Below are positions 23,770 to 34,162 of a stretch of DNA of 64,000 bases, one piece after another. The stretch covers positions 83,565-147,564 of the forward strand of contig KV419428.1 in assembly GCA_001630475.1 (NCBI GenBank), written 5' to 3'. Each line of letters opens with the position of its first letter. The first letter of the stretch is position 1. The DNA comes from Sistotremastrum niveocremeum HHB9708 (lineage: Eukaryota > Basidiomycota > Agaricomycetes > Sistotremastrales > Sistotremastraceae). The translations under genes and the position numbers were made by a program. The notes below the pieces were generated by a model. That model was not told the origin of the DNA. It saw only the letters and a list, made by a program, of their open reading frames with translations, and did no database searches.

Positions 23770-24535
23770 TTAGTAGCCGCCACCGGTGCCAGAGTCACCT
23801 CCTCCACCGTATCCTCCTCCAGTTCCAGAGTCGCCACCTCCACCATAACCACCGCCTCCTTGTCCTCCTCCTGAGTTGTTGTTGCCTCCATAACCACCAC
23901 CACCGCTGCCAGAGTTGTTGTTATCGTCTCCGTAGCCACCGCCTCCTCCTCCTCCCGAAGTGTTGTTGCCGCCGTATCCGCCGCCGCCGCCGCCTCCAGA
24001 GTTAGAGTTATCGTTTCCATACCCTCCTCCTCCTCCTCCTGAGGTGTTGTTCCCACCTCCATACCCTCCGCCAGTACCAGAGTCGCCACCTCCTCCATAT
24101 CCTCCTCCGCTCGAATTATCGTTATTGCCTCCTCCGTATCCTCCTCCAGTGCCAGAGTCGCCGCCGCCACCATAACCACCACCCCCTGAAGTGTTGTTAC
24201 CGCCACCACCATAGCCGCCACCGCCTCCAGAGTTGGAGTTGGAGTTGTCGTCGCCGTAGCCGCCGCCGCCCGACGAGTTGTTGTTGCCTCCGCCGTAGCC
24301 TCCGCCGGAGGAGTTGTCGTTTCCGTAGCCGCCACCGCCGCCACCACCAGAAGAGGTGTTGTCGTTGCCGTATCCTCCTCCTCCGCCTGAGGAGTTGTTG
24401 TTGTCGTTGTCGTAGCCTCCTCCGCCACCCTGGCCACCACCTTGGTTGCCGCTTCCGTAGTTGTCACTGTCGTTCTACAAGAGCGTCAGAGAGGTTCGTG
24501 ATAAAAATGTCGTGAAGACATACGTTGTAACTCAT
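23770..24535 (-). CDS. Gly/Asn/Ser/Tyr-rich low-complexity protein
   Basis: Two exons: 24524-24535 (MSYN) and 23770-24474, joined over a 49-bp intron; 238 residues. After NDSDNYGSGNQGGGQGGGGG the whole protein is made of repeats of the form GGGGYGxDNxxSG and GGGYGGGGDSGTGG, with 18 Tyr, nearly all flanked by Gly. No charged residue except Asp, no signal peptide and no folded domain. A TATA motif (ctatatag, 24597-24604) lies 62 bp before the ATG. Such G-Y-G/N-rich sequence resembles phase-separating or structural proteins, but its role is unknown to me. A second, related-looking low-complexity gene lies just upstream in the same direction. Confidence 0.8.
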
Positions 24536-25356
24536 GGCTTGGATATGAAAAGGAGGAGAGGTCGATGAGGAGGGAAAAGAGGGCAAAGAAGGTGGACTAT
24601 ATAGGCATTTCGAGGGCCAGGATCCGAACTAGGAGCAGAGATCGGCATAGGAGGTCACAGGTGCTGATTGTTGATTGCACCATCTCGTACTTCGGTTCAC
24701 AGCAAACGTGATTGTACCTGTCAAGAGAGCACGTCTCGAAGATTGAGTGGGAATGGACCGGTGACTGTCTAGTTCCATGAATTGCAATTGATCCTATCTG
24801 TTCCTCGTTCTCGTTCTCGTTCTGGCCCCAGTCTACGCTTTGCTGTGCTTGTGCTATTCATGGCTGTGCGTATACGCTCCTGCGCGGTTCCGGACTGCCA
24901 ATTAGTGACCGGCCTAGAGGGGACCGAGATGGAAATAGAAAGCAGCGTCCACGTTTGCGTTTGCTTTCGGCTTCGCGGTCACCCGGCCCTAGATTCGGAA
25001 CACATCCGAGCTCCGCGATAACTCGCGCTAAATTTAGATTCCGATTGCTATCGACGCCGATCCTCTCATTTATTCGCCTTCGATTGACGTCGCCGTGCGT
25101 GCACTTCGGATCGCAATGATCTTATTATCTTCCCCGAATATGCGATTCGTGCGTCATTAGAAGTTTGTACATTTTGTGTATTGTTCTTTCACTATTAGCA
25201 TTACAACGCCGTCGTTGACATTCGTTGACATTGACAGCTATTCAATTCTTGCATTACGTTTCTCCCTTGACTCGGTACACATGACATAGGGTATAAGCGT
25301 TAATTCATATTACATTTCGCTTAATTAGACTTCATCACTACCAAATCCATCGGCAT
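24536..25356. other. Intergenic between the two low-complexity genes
   Basis: About 820 bp. It carries the promoter of the downstream gene, a short (ctcgtt)n run at 24803-24822, and the A/T-rich 3' UTR of the upstream gene (25150-25356). No gene seen. Confidence 0.45.
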
Positions 25357-26077
25357 CTAGTAGTTGTTCTGGTTATCATTATTTCCGCCATAGCCGCCAC
25401 CCTGCTGACTATCGTTTCCATATCCTCCTCCCTGGTTATTGTCGTTCCCGTAGCCTCCTCCCTGGCCACCTTGGTTTCCGCCGTACCCGCCCTGGTTGTT
25501 GTTATCGTTTCCATAACCGCCGCCTCCGCCGCTGCTTTGATTGCCGTAGCTGTCGTTATTGCTGCTGCCATAGTTATCGTTCTGGCCCTGGCCCTGGTTG
25601 GAGTTCGAGTTGTTGCTGCCGTAGTTGTCGTTGTTCGAACTTCCGTAGTTGTTGTCGTTATTGTTGCCCGACTGGTTCTGCTGGCCCTGATTTTGGTTTT
25701 GGTTTTGGCCTTGGTTTTGGTTCGAATTCGAGCCACCACCACCAAGGAGTCCACCAAGGGCACCAAAGACGCCGCTGCCGCTGTTTCCACCGCTCTGGTT
25801 GTTGTTGTTACCGGAGCTAGTGTACTGAATCAAATAATACACGATCAGTCAATCGATCAGATGGCGATAAGATATAAAACTCACGTCGCTGACGAGCTGT
25901 TGGCCCTCCTGCAAAAGGTTTCCGGATCCGCCTTTCTGATAATCAGAGTAGGCGTCCGTAGCAGCTTTCTATTAATACGCAAAGCAAGTCAAATCAGAAA
26001 ACCGAAAAATCGAATGCATAGATAGGCCCTACTTCGATTCCCTCGATGTTAGCGCCTCCAAAGTTTCCGAAAGACAT
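25357..26077 (-). CDS. Gly/Asn/Gln-rich, prion-like low-complexity protein with short conserved N-terminus
   Basis: It starts at 26077 with MSFGNFGGANIEGI. After introns come KAATDAYSDYQKGGSGNL and LLQEGQQLVSDYTSSGNNNN. This N-terminal part is ordinary in composition, amphipathic, and may form a helix. The rest is GSGVFGALGGLLGGGGSNSN, then alternating N/Q blocks (QNQGQNQNQNQGQQ), NNYGSSNNDNYGS repeats and GGYGNDNNNQGGYGG repeats, ending NNDNQNNY at 25357. The Q/N content is of the level seen in yeast prion domains. A TATA motif (ttatata on the plus strand, 26154-26160) lies about 77 bp before the ATG. Function not recognised. Confidence 0.78.
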
Positions 26078-26455
26078 GATGATTGATTGTAAGTGAAAAG
26101 ATGAGGCGAAGGTACGGTGGTGAAGTGAAGAAAAGACGCGAAATGGATGACGATTATATAGACAAATAGCAGACAATGATCACATGATAATCGCGCTCCA
26201 TAATTGGGAAGAACCGCTCCTGCAAACGCGTCAGGCACGCGTCCATCTAATCGCCGGGCAGTGCATGCACCCACGGAAGACGCGGAGAGCGGAGATCGAT
26301 TCACCGGCACAGCTCAAAGACCCTTTTCCCACGATCGCGACGTGCCGAGATGACAATCTTATCGATCATTATCTTGATCTCCGAATAGCGATAGCGATGG
26401 ACAACCAGTGACATTATTCGGCTCAGGCTCATGATCATCTTCTCCGGTCTCTCAC

Positions 26456-27474
26456 TCATGCGAGCTTCTGCCCTCCGTTGACGTGAATAATTTCGCCATT
26501 TAGGAATCCGCATCTGTGAAGCTCCGTCAGAATTATCCATAGGCATTTTTGCTGATCCGAGAAGAACGCACTTCATGGCGAATAGGTACGCCTCCGCGAG
26601 CTGTGTTCAATTCAAGTTCAGACACTGTTCAGGAACGAGATCAAAGGTCCATACCTCTTCGGGAGTTCCGAGCCTTTCTAGGAGCACACCCTCCGCTGAT
26701 CGGGTCAACAATTGATCCCTCAGATCTGGAGTGATTCCATCCCACACCTACACACAATCTGAGACGCCTATTCTGAATCATGTCGCACGCAACAGAAGCT
26801 CACATCAGTCAACACCTAAAAACGGATCAGTATAAGGAGAACAGTTGAATTGAAAGACGCACCGATCCAGGTACTATCGTGTTTACTCTCACCACAGGCG
26901 CGAGATCAACAGCGAGACCCCTGGTGAGACCTTCCAGTGCACTATTTTTACCTGCTATGGAAAAGCCGTCATTCGATCAGCGTCTGGACCGTCCTTCTAT
27001 GATGGAGAAGATTCATTTACCAGCAGTCAAACAAATAGAGCCGCCCGTCTTGATCCGAGCTTGTCGAGCTACCAATCCGAATCCCCAGTATTCGTGGCTT
27101 CCGCTGCCGTTGCTGTTGAGGCTGTTCCTTCCTCCTCCAAAGACTCTCGTCGAGGCTGAAACTTGTACTGGAGGTGGTTTGAAAGTCTCGTTGTCGGCGA
27201 TGATAACATGATCTACATCTCCGATCTCAGCGAAGAAATGATTGATCTGTTCTTCATTCGTGAATTCGACCGTTCGTCCTTGGACGGCGCCGGATAGATG
27301 ATGGTCTTTCGCTGTGCTGATGAGTCTGTCGACTATTCGTGATACGTGCGCCGAAGTGGAAGCGGCGACGATGATGTGGGAGGCGTGCGATTGGAGAGTC
27401 GCTAGTGCGATGGCGAAGCCTAAGCCGGAGGTTCCGCCTAGGATGACTACGGTTTGGTTTCGAAGGGAAGTCAT
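26456..27474 (-). CDS. Short-chain dehydrogenase/reductase family protein lacking a clear YxxxK
   Basis: SDR-fold NAD(P)-binding protein. MTSLRNQTVVILGGTSGLGF has the GxxxGxG cofactor motif. Then ATLQSHASHIIVAASTSAHV, FFAEIGDVDHVIIADNETF, a serine-rich insert and KTGGSICLTA. The next exon reads AGKNSALEGLTRGLAVDLAP and VRVNTIVPG, and the C-terminal exon FLNGEIIHVNGGQKLA ends at 26456. The stretch that normally holds the catalytic Ser and the Tyr of YxxxK is missing: my junction (about 26957-27021 as intron, with two possible acceptors three bases apart) gives TAAGK or TAGK. Related basidiomycete SDRs also lack the Tyr. Substrate unknown. Several further introns at 26575-26870. Confidence 0.8.
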
Positions 27475-28492
27475 GGATTCTGTGGGGTATTCACCGAGAT
27501 GGCGGGGGTTATATGCATCCTTGGGTGGTTTATAATCTCCTGCGAGGAGCGGTGGCTTGGGATATTCCTATGTGAATCGGCCTTGGGTTGTTCTCATGCT
27601 AGTAATATTGAAGACTCGAGAACCCTAGAGAGACATTGAGTGTAGGCCTAGTTCCTGCTGTTGTATGCTCCAAGTGGCGCACGGAATCAGGTGTTACGGC
27701 GACCATCGGGAGATAGCATGGTCGACAGTCTATCATGGTCTTTCGAGTCCAAATGGACAAATTGACTGATAGAGAGTTCTTGTACAAGGCTGAGTCCATA
27801 ATGCGCGGTTATGGTCATAAGATCCAGCTTGTACTGGTACTGAATGACGCCGGAAATGCGAGCTTCGGAAATCTCTAAACAGCGAGAAGAATCAAATGCC
27901 ATTCTGTCAGAATAAATATATAGATCACTCGAGATCATATTCCACCTCATCCCGCGCTAGAGCAGCAGGCTCAAGGGCGTTGTTTCGGTCACAGAAATTC
28001 CTTGAAATATTCGCGTGATGTCATCGACGGGAAAACCAGACTGGTGCGTTCCGGACAACTCGGAGATCTGGAGTCCACGCTTTGGCAGATGCAGATTGAG
28101 ACTCTGAGGACCGCGTAGAAATTAACAGCACTTGAACGCCGAGGAATGATATATAGAGCTTGAGTTTTGAAAAGCGTGATAGGTTTTACAACGCTTCGGT
28201 TTATCGAAGCTAGATGAAAGACGATGATGCAATTTTTCGATGTTCGAATCTGCCAGAAAAATCAACGCATTGTTGCAAAACCCTGATCTAGACGAGTCAG
28301 TACACTTATAGAAACCGAAAGAGTCACTGACTTTGGTGAGGAGAACCTGCCAAGCAAGGCCAAACAAAGAGTGAGTCACTGTGACACTTTCGAAGCTGAG
28401 TTTCTATTTTCGGAACCGGCGTCCAGCTCAAGCTGCATAAAGAGTCTCAGCCTTAGCTTCATCGTCGTCCCTCGCTCTAACCTAGGATTGCC
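27475..28492. other. Intergenic, about 1 kb
   Basis: Upstream region of both flanking divergent genes. No ORF with coding character, no TATA box that I trust, and no repeat detected by eye. Confidence 0.4.
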
Positions 28493-31237
28493 ATGGCCAA
28501 CAACAACAACAGCCCGCCTCGCGAAATCCGCGTGAATGTTCCCGTCGTTTTACCTCAGGGTGCGCTGCTCCAAGTTCCACCAATTACTTACGGTCGCCAA
28601 CGGCAGGCTACGCCTCCAGCTGCCGGTCGTCCTCCCTTCATCTGTGGATGTGGGTGCAGTGGTCAAGGTCAGTTCAGATTTTAGAGTAAGGACGTGCTGT
28701 TTATTTAGATTGGGATATATCATAGCCGCCTCGTCTAGCAATGTTGATGGAAACATTGGTATTCCGGACAGCGCCCTGCACACCGAAGTCGACCCGACTG
28801 TATCTGATGCATATAAAGTGATCTATCAGTCTATCTCCTGTATTAAGAGGTTTAGAAACCAATCTCCTGAAGTATGCCATTTCCCCACAATAGCTTTCAG
28901 ACGGTTAATGTCTCTCCTTGTTGTAGGAAATACGCCTTCAATACCTCGCTGAGAATCCTAACTACCGCCATGCTGCTGAAGCTCAGAAGTGGCCTGCCGA
29001 TTTTGCGTTGAATATGTTGACTCAGAGTACCGGTGGCTCTACTTATTGGGGTCTCATCAAATGGATGATCAAACAAGAGTTGCCGTTGTCGCTCATTGAC
29101 AACGCCGACTCTCAAGCCTTCTTCAGCAATAGCGTTTATCAAGGACCAGGATCCATTCGAGAGCAGGTCATCGGCACTTTGAATAGTCTCCATGATTCTT
29201 TGAGAATCCAGCTCTTAGATGAGTTTGAGGTCAGTTATTATCTCTCTTTCGCTCGTGGCATGATCCTAACGCCAGCTTAAGAAACTCGAGAATGCCAACG
29301 GCGCGCGCAATCTTTACGTGGCTCTTGGTCCATTATCAGACAAGGGCTATGCTACATTGACTGTGCATTGGTTACCTGATGGAAAGAAGTCGCTCGAGAG
29401 TGTCATCATCGATCATATTCAGTCAGAATTTTCCCTCTCTGTAATCTTCATAAACTGAACGGAGTCCAGCATCCGGCGCCAAGATAATCCATCCAGCATC
29501 GCTCAAAAAGTCCATGCCTCTCTTGCCAAATTCGATATCGAGAATCAGGTTAGTCTTGTCGTCTTCGAACACCGTATTGTGTTCATAGACGTGTATGCAG
29601 TGCCACAGCTTTATTGACTCTACATCTCGCTCTATTGGCGATGCCATCACACCACTTTTCCCTCGATGGAAAGCCAGGTCCCACGAAGTCCATTGCGTTG
29701 TACAGACTTTGAACAAATTCATGCTGGTGGGTTCTTCAAGATGTTCATTCATTGTGAAACCGATGTCAATAGATGATTACTCTAGGCTATCCTCAAACCC
29801 TTCATGGTCTTCGAATCAGACGCAGGCGACGATGAGCTGGATCTGAGCGCACTCAACCTGGGTCACTACGTGTCATCGGTTCAAGACATCCCATTCTTTA
29901 GCCGCGAAGTTCTTCGCAAGATGAACAAAGCAGTTGATGCCGCATCTGAACAGACCGTTAAAGATGCCGGCGAAGTTGATCCTAAGATCGTCTCAGAATC
30001 GAAGGCAACCTTCGCTAAGGTAAGCAAATCAGTCTACCGTCATGTTTCTAAGTGCTTATGGAATATAGCTTCTGGAATTATTCTCTGTTCTCATGGAGCT
30101 CGATTTCGCTCCTTTCAAACCAAAGATATCATTCACTAGTGTCGAAGACGGACATTGGTTCACGTTCTTCAAGGCTATGTCTTTGATCCTCGATCACAAG
30201 CCTGAAGTCGAGGCTTTCCTGGGTTCGGAAACAATCGTCCTCGATTTGGAACATGTCAAGTTGTCTAAGAACGACTGGAATATGTTGGATTCTTTGGGGC
30301 CAATCCTGAAGGTTGGTCATTCCTATATGCCCTTGATCATAAGCTTATAGTCTATGTCAGGCCCTGAATTTGATCGCAGCAAGGCTCAGCGCGACTTCAA
30401 CTCCATCCGTTCATCAAGTCATCTCCATCCACAACTTCCTTTCTCGCAAGTGCGCCGAAATCATCGGTCGCGACGACTGTCACCCAGTCGTCCTGTGTGC
30501 CGTTCAGAGCGGTTCAAATGTTCTCTCAAGCGATTTTGCTTCGTCCGGAAGATCTGCTAGTTATTATATTGCCGCCAGTGAGTACACGGCCACGTCTGAA
30601 TGATGAGAAGCCCTCAAACCTTGACCACTACAGTGATGCATCCGATGTTCAAGACTGCCTTCCTTCGTTCCATGGGTTGGCCAGAGGAATGGATCGAGAA
30701 TGTCAAGATGATCGTACAGAACATTTGGGAGAAAAATTATCAGAAAAAAACCCAGGAGCCCGAAGCTCCATCCCAGACTGTGGGTCGATCCATCTCACTT
30801 TTCTAGATATTTACTTATATTGAATGGGATTTACAGGATAGCCTCCATGAAATTGACGACTGGAGGTATAACAACGGTTCCGAGAACGACGCTCTTCAGA
30901 CCTATCTCGCGCTCGAACCCGTTCTTCGTTGTGAAGACCCGATCGAGTATTGGGTTTCTCAGCAAAATACTCAGATTGTTCCCGCTCCGTTGGCGCAGAT
31001 GGCTCTCGAGTATCTTGGCGCTCCAGGTGTGTATTTTTTCATCTTTTGTCTCTATACTGATTTCTGATGTGTATCCTTTAAGCTACGTCTGTTGATTGTC
31101 AGCGATTCTTCGCCGTCAAAAAGCCAGTAGTTTCTCCCGTGTCTTTGGACCTCCGTGAGCCAGAGAACCGAGTTATTAGGACTCTGCACTCCTGGATGTT
31201 ACATCCTTCTCTTGCACCGGAAGGATGGAATAACTAA
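28493..31237 (+). CDS. hAT-transposase-derived protein, intron-rich
   Basis: Starts MANNNNSPPREIRVNVPVVL, a Pro-rich leader. Conserved pieces in order: SDAYKVIYQSISCIKRFRN, EIRLQYLAENPNYRHAAEAQ, GSTYWGLIKWMIKQELPLSL, then KGYATLTVHWLPDGKKSLES, which aligns with the first strands of the hAT RNase-H-like domain. Next is KLSKNDWNMLDSLGPILKAL with RLSATSTPSVHQVISIHNFL, the hAT 'W..l..l..iLkp' helix region. The end, EDPIEYWVSQQN followed by LAQMALEYLGAPATSVDCQR, is the hAT C-terminal dimerisation domain. About ten spliceosomal introns interrupt it. I see no BED zinc finger, and the usual first catalytic Asp ('D.WTS') is replaced by LGPLS before KGYATL. No terminal inverted repeats were noticed nearby. 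It therefore looks like a domesticated or immobile derivative; intron positions are approximate. Confidence 0.7.
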
Positions 31238-32086
31238 TTTCTCTCTGGCGTCGTATCTACATGTAGTGTCTTCAATATTGACTACATATTGTCTCACTTA
31301 GAACATCTATGTTATCTTGTGAATGCATGGATAGACAAGCCGATGGACGATCTTGGATCGCACCATCATATGCCAGTCGGCCAGAGGAGCAGTTTGGAGG
31401 GCCGCAGGGTGCGGATGGACTACGTGGGGGTGCGATTCGGCTTCTAGAATTCTGTTCAGGACTGACAGTTAAGACCAATTGCAAGAGTTGAGACCGCGAG
31501 CCGGAACCCCAGATTGGATTGGTCAGCAGGGGTTTCTCATTAGAATTAGAAGCGAAGAAAGATAAGAACGAACAACTCCGTTTTGTAGTGATTTTGTATT
31601 TCTTTGTAAGCATTACGTGAGATTCGGGGGTTGAGATCATGAGAGATCCGTTGCACGTGGTAATGTTCAAACCCCGCATCACACTCGGGCTCAATGAGTG
31701 CACCAAAGAGCGGAGTTGAATCTAAAGGTATCGTACTCTAGTAGTAGTGACTACCACTCCAGCGCAGCCCCAGCGCTATAGCTGTCAGCGAGAGTCTGTG
31801 GAACCGGTGCCGTCGGGTTATCCGCACCCGGGACCGAGATGTTTATCTGGTCAAATGGGGTCGCTTTAGGATTGTGTTTGTGCCAGAGACCGCGTAGGAG
31901 GGCTAGGAACCTGAGCACCGCGTTTACCATGTTTCATTGGAATGCTTTGTCGACATCATCCCCGAAGCAAACAACACACATTCTCTGCGCACATCAATTC
32001 CTCATATATAACTTGTCCGCACCACCCCTTCCCTATCCTTACCAGCCCCAGTCATCACTACATCATTTTTTCTTAGTCCTCGTCAG
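31238..32086. other. Intergenic, about 850 bp
   Basis: Contains the 3' end of the hAT-derived gene and the upstream region of the bHLH-like gene. A tatata motif lies at about 32005. No gene seen; the open frame at 31272-31706 on the minus strand has no recognisable content. Confidence 0.4.
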
Positions 32087-32152
32087 GTAAGTTGCCATTT
32101 CAGTGCTTCACTCAGTCAACTGCCGGCAATGATTAGAACTCAATGCATACAG
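32087..32152 (+). other. Probable 5' UTR intron of the bHLH-like gene
   Basis: gtaagttg donor at 32087 and catacag acceptor ending at 32152, 66 bp, ending two bases before the chosen ATG at 32155. Inferred from consensus sites only. Confidence 0.4.
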
Positions 32153-32154
32153 GC

Positions 32155-33314
32155 ATGGCTGATCGTTATGTGTACCCTTTTCAAGTCCTTCACGGAAGTA
32201 TCACTCATGACCCAGCTGTATCTGCTTGCGTCGCAAACCGTGATGACATCCGAAATTCTTCAAAGTCCAATGATATTATCGGGATCAGTCGTATGTTTTC
32301 ACTTCTCTTCGAGCTCTCATATCTGACATGAATGCATGGTGTTATTAGCAGATGCGCGTCATTCGGGCCAGACACACCCAGCTCAGATTGGCTCTCTAGA
32401 TCACACAAACAACAATCACTCCCAGATCACTACCAGTATATACGGATTTCCCTCTCAGAAAGAGTACTCCGCAAGCTTATCCGGTATGACAACTCCTTTG
32501 CATTCACGTGTCTTGCATTCTTCGTGACTCATGTCCTGTAGCTCAACTACTTGTGGCGAGCGCAAACACTGGTCAAAGTCGGCTTGAAAACCAATCCGGT
32601 CAATATGACCCCACATTAGTCTCTCGAGACATCGCGGTCAGTGCCACACCATATTACGAACAACCTCAGGTGCGCGGTAGCCCTGCCAAGGTTTGTGTAT
32701 GTGTTTTCTTGCACCTGGTGAATGGACGACTGACTCGCAAACAGATAGACGGCACGTTTGTTCCACAAATGTGGGAAGGCGACCAGAACCCGGTCCATGG
32801 GGTAAGTTCTTTTAGGCCTTGCTATATTCCGACACTATTCACGGTTTACTGCAGATTGCGATACAGGCTTCAGAGAAGGCACCGACACATAGCAATCTAG
32901 TCCAGCCAATTGAGAACCACTCACTACTTGAATTCGAAGCCAATTTTCTTGCCCCGTCGGTCATTGAATTGAAGAGAGCAGAGCCTAGCAAACAGAACGT
33001 GGCCGAGAAAAAATGCCGAGACAAGGTCAACCAAGGCTTCAAAGATCTAAAGGCTTTTCTTCATGGAGATGCCACTGATGTTGGATACAACTTGGGCAGA
33101 GCGCACCTCTTACGTTTGGCGTTACAGCAGCTGCAGTGAGTAGCCATCACCTTCTGTGATTGAGAGACAGGTGAAGATCTTAAACAGAGAGAAAGATAGA
33201 AGAATAAAACAGCACGAGAGGACCATAGAAAAACTGGAGGGGACCATAGCAAAACAAGAGAAAACAATAGATCAGTTGCTGTCGAGAACCGAGTCTTGGG
33301 TGGCAGCCCCTTAA
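32155..33314 (+). CDS. bHLH-zipper-like putative transcription factor
   Basis: Starts MADRYVYPFQVLHGSITHDP. The N-terminal half is disordered (Ser/Asn/Gln-rich) over several small exons, including DARHSGQTHPAQIGSLDHTN and QYDPTLVSRDIAVSA. The C-terminal part has a helix-loop-helix: NVAEKKCRDKVNQGFKDLKA, a loop with DATDVGYN, then GRAHLLRLALQQLQ. It is followed directly, after one intron (33136-33188), by a coiled coil REKDRRIKQHERTIEKLEGT continuing AKQEKTIDQLLS, and stop. The Glu of the basic region (E-x-x-C-R) is kept but the usual His/Asn and second Arg are not, so DNA binding is uncertain. Dimerisation via the zipper is likely. Function inferred from the fold only. Confidence 0.7.
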
Positions 33315-34162
33315 TGAAAGTATGAATTTTTATCTGCAATCTGTTCTTGGAATGTAACTTATATGCAGTAACTTATAGCTTTATTTATTAATATTTATAT
33401 TCAATTTCTGAATTTCTGAAGTTCGGTAGATTCTGAGGCTCAGGCTCGGGCCTTCGGCGGATAAAAAGGCGACTCCGGATCAGTGGCAGGGCTCGAGTCT
33501 TGGTTCGAGTTCACTGTCTACAGCAGTCTCCGGGTCCCTCATTTACACCATGCGCTATCATAGATCATATGACATGTATGAATCATGTTCCCCGCTGATT
33601 AAGCAATAAGACGCTGGGACTCGCGAACATCGTACTTACATCATGATGATCCCTTGAACTTGAAATTTTGATTCTTCGCCCTGAGATGCATATGGCGCTC
33701 GTATGCGCGCGCATTTGATGACGATATACCTGCCGTGGTGCTACTACATGTAATGCAAGCCTTGCACTATGAGTGCATCAACTTGCACCGCACACTGTTC
33801 CCCTTGGTATCCTCTGCAGTTCGAGCGAACGCTGGGATTGCGGATGCTACCGGGACCGTGACATCAAACCACTCATGCCATATCACCGCCAACGCGCTGG
33901 TCTTAATCATTTGTGACCAAGCATGGTTCTATCATGCCATGTTTAGTCCAAGATCACGCATAGATCACGCCACTGCGTTCGCTAGGGCTGCTTGAAGGGG
34001 ATCTTAAGAAGAGAAGGTTGCTAATCATCCGAGCCACAGCTATGACCTTCAAGAAGTGAATCAGACAAAGTCATGAATCATATTGGCGCGATGGCAGCAT
34101 CTGGTCCAATGAAAGGAAACGAAGGTCACGATTTACCGTAGGGAGCACAGGAATTAGACACT
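33315..34162. other. Intergenic, about 850 bp, convergent
   Basis: Between the bHLH-like gene and UTP10. An open frame at 33735-33995 on the plus strand has no similarity or codon bias that I can see, and I treat it as chance. Confidence 0.4.

Noticed and set aside
23379-24467. 362-codon Thr/Ala/Glu-rich open frame on the minus strand
   Set aside because: Shadow of the Gly-rich gene in another frame: GC-rich triplet repeats keep alternative frames free of stops. The GGY frame has the sensible start, intron and stop.
25471-26025. Hydrophobic Val/Ala-rich ORF on the plus strand
   Set aside because: Antisense of the N/Q-rich gene; GTT/GTC repeats arise as the complement of Asn/Asp codons.
33420-33520. 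tRNA-like ggttcgagttc motif
   Set aside because: No cloverleaf could be built around it (no matching acceptor stem or anticodon arm).
33735-33995. 86-codon plus-strand ORF between the bHLH-like gene and UTP10
   Set aside because: No recognisable motif, no splice partners with coding character, and length within chance.
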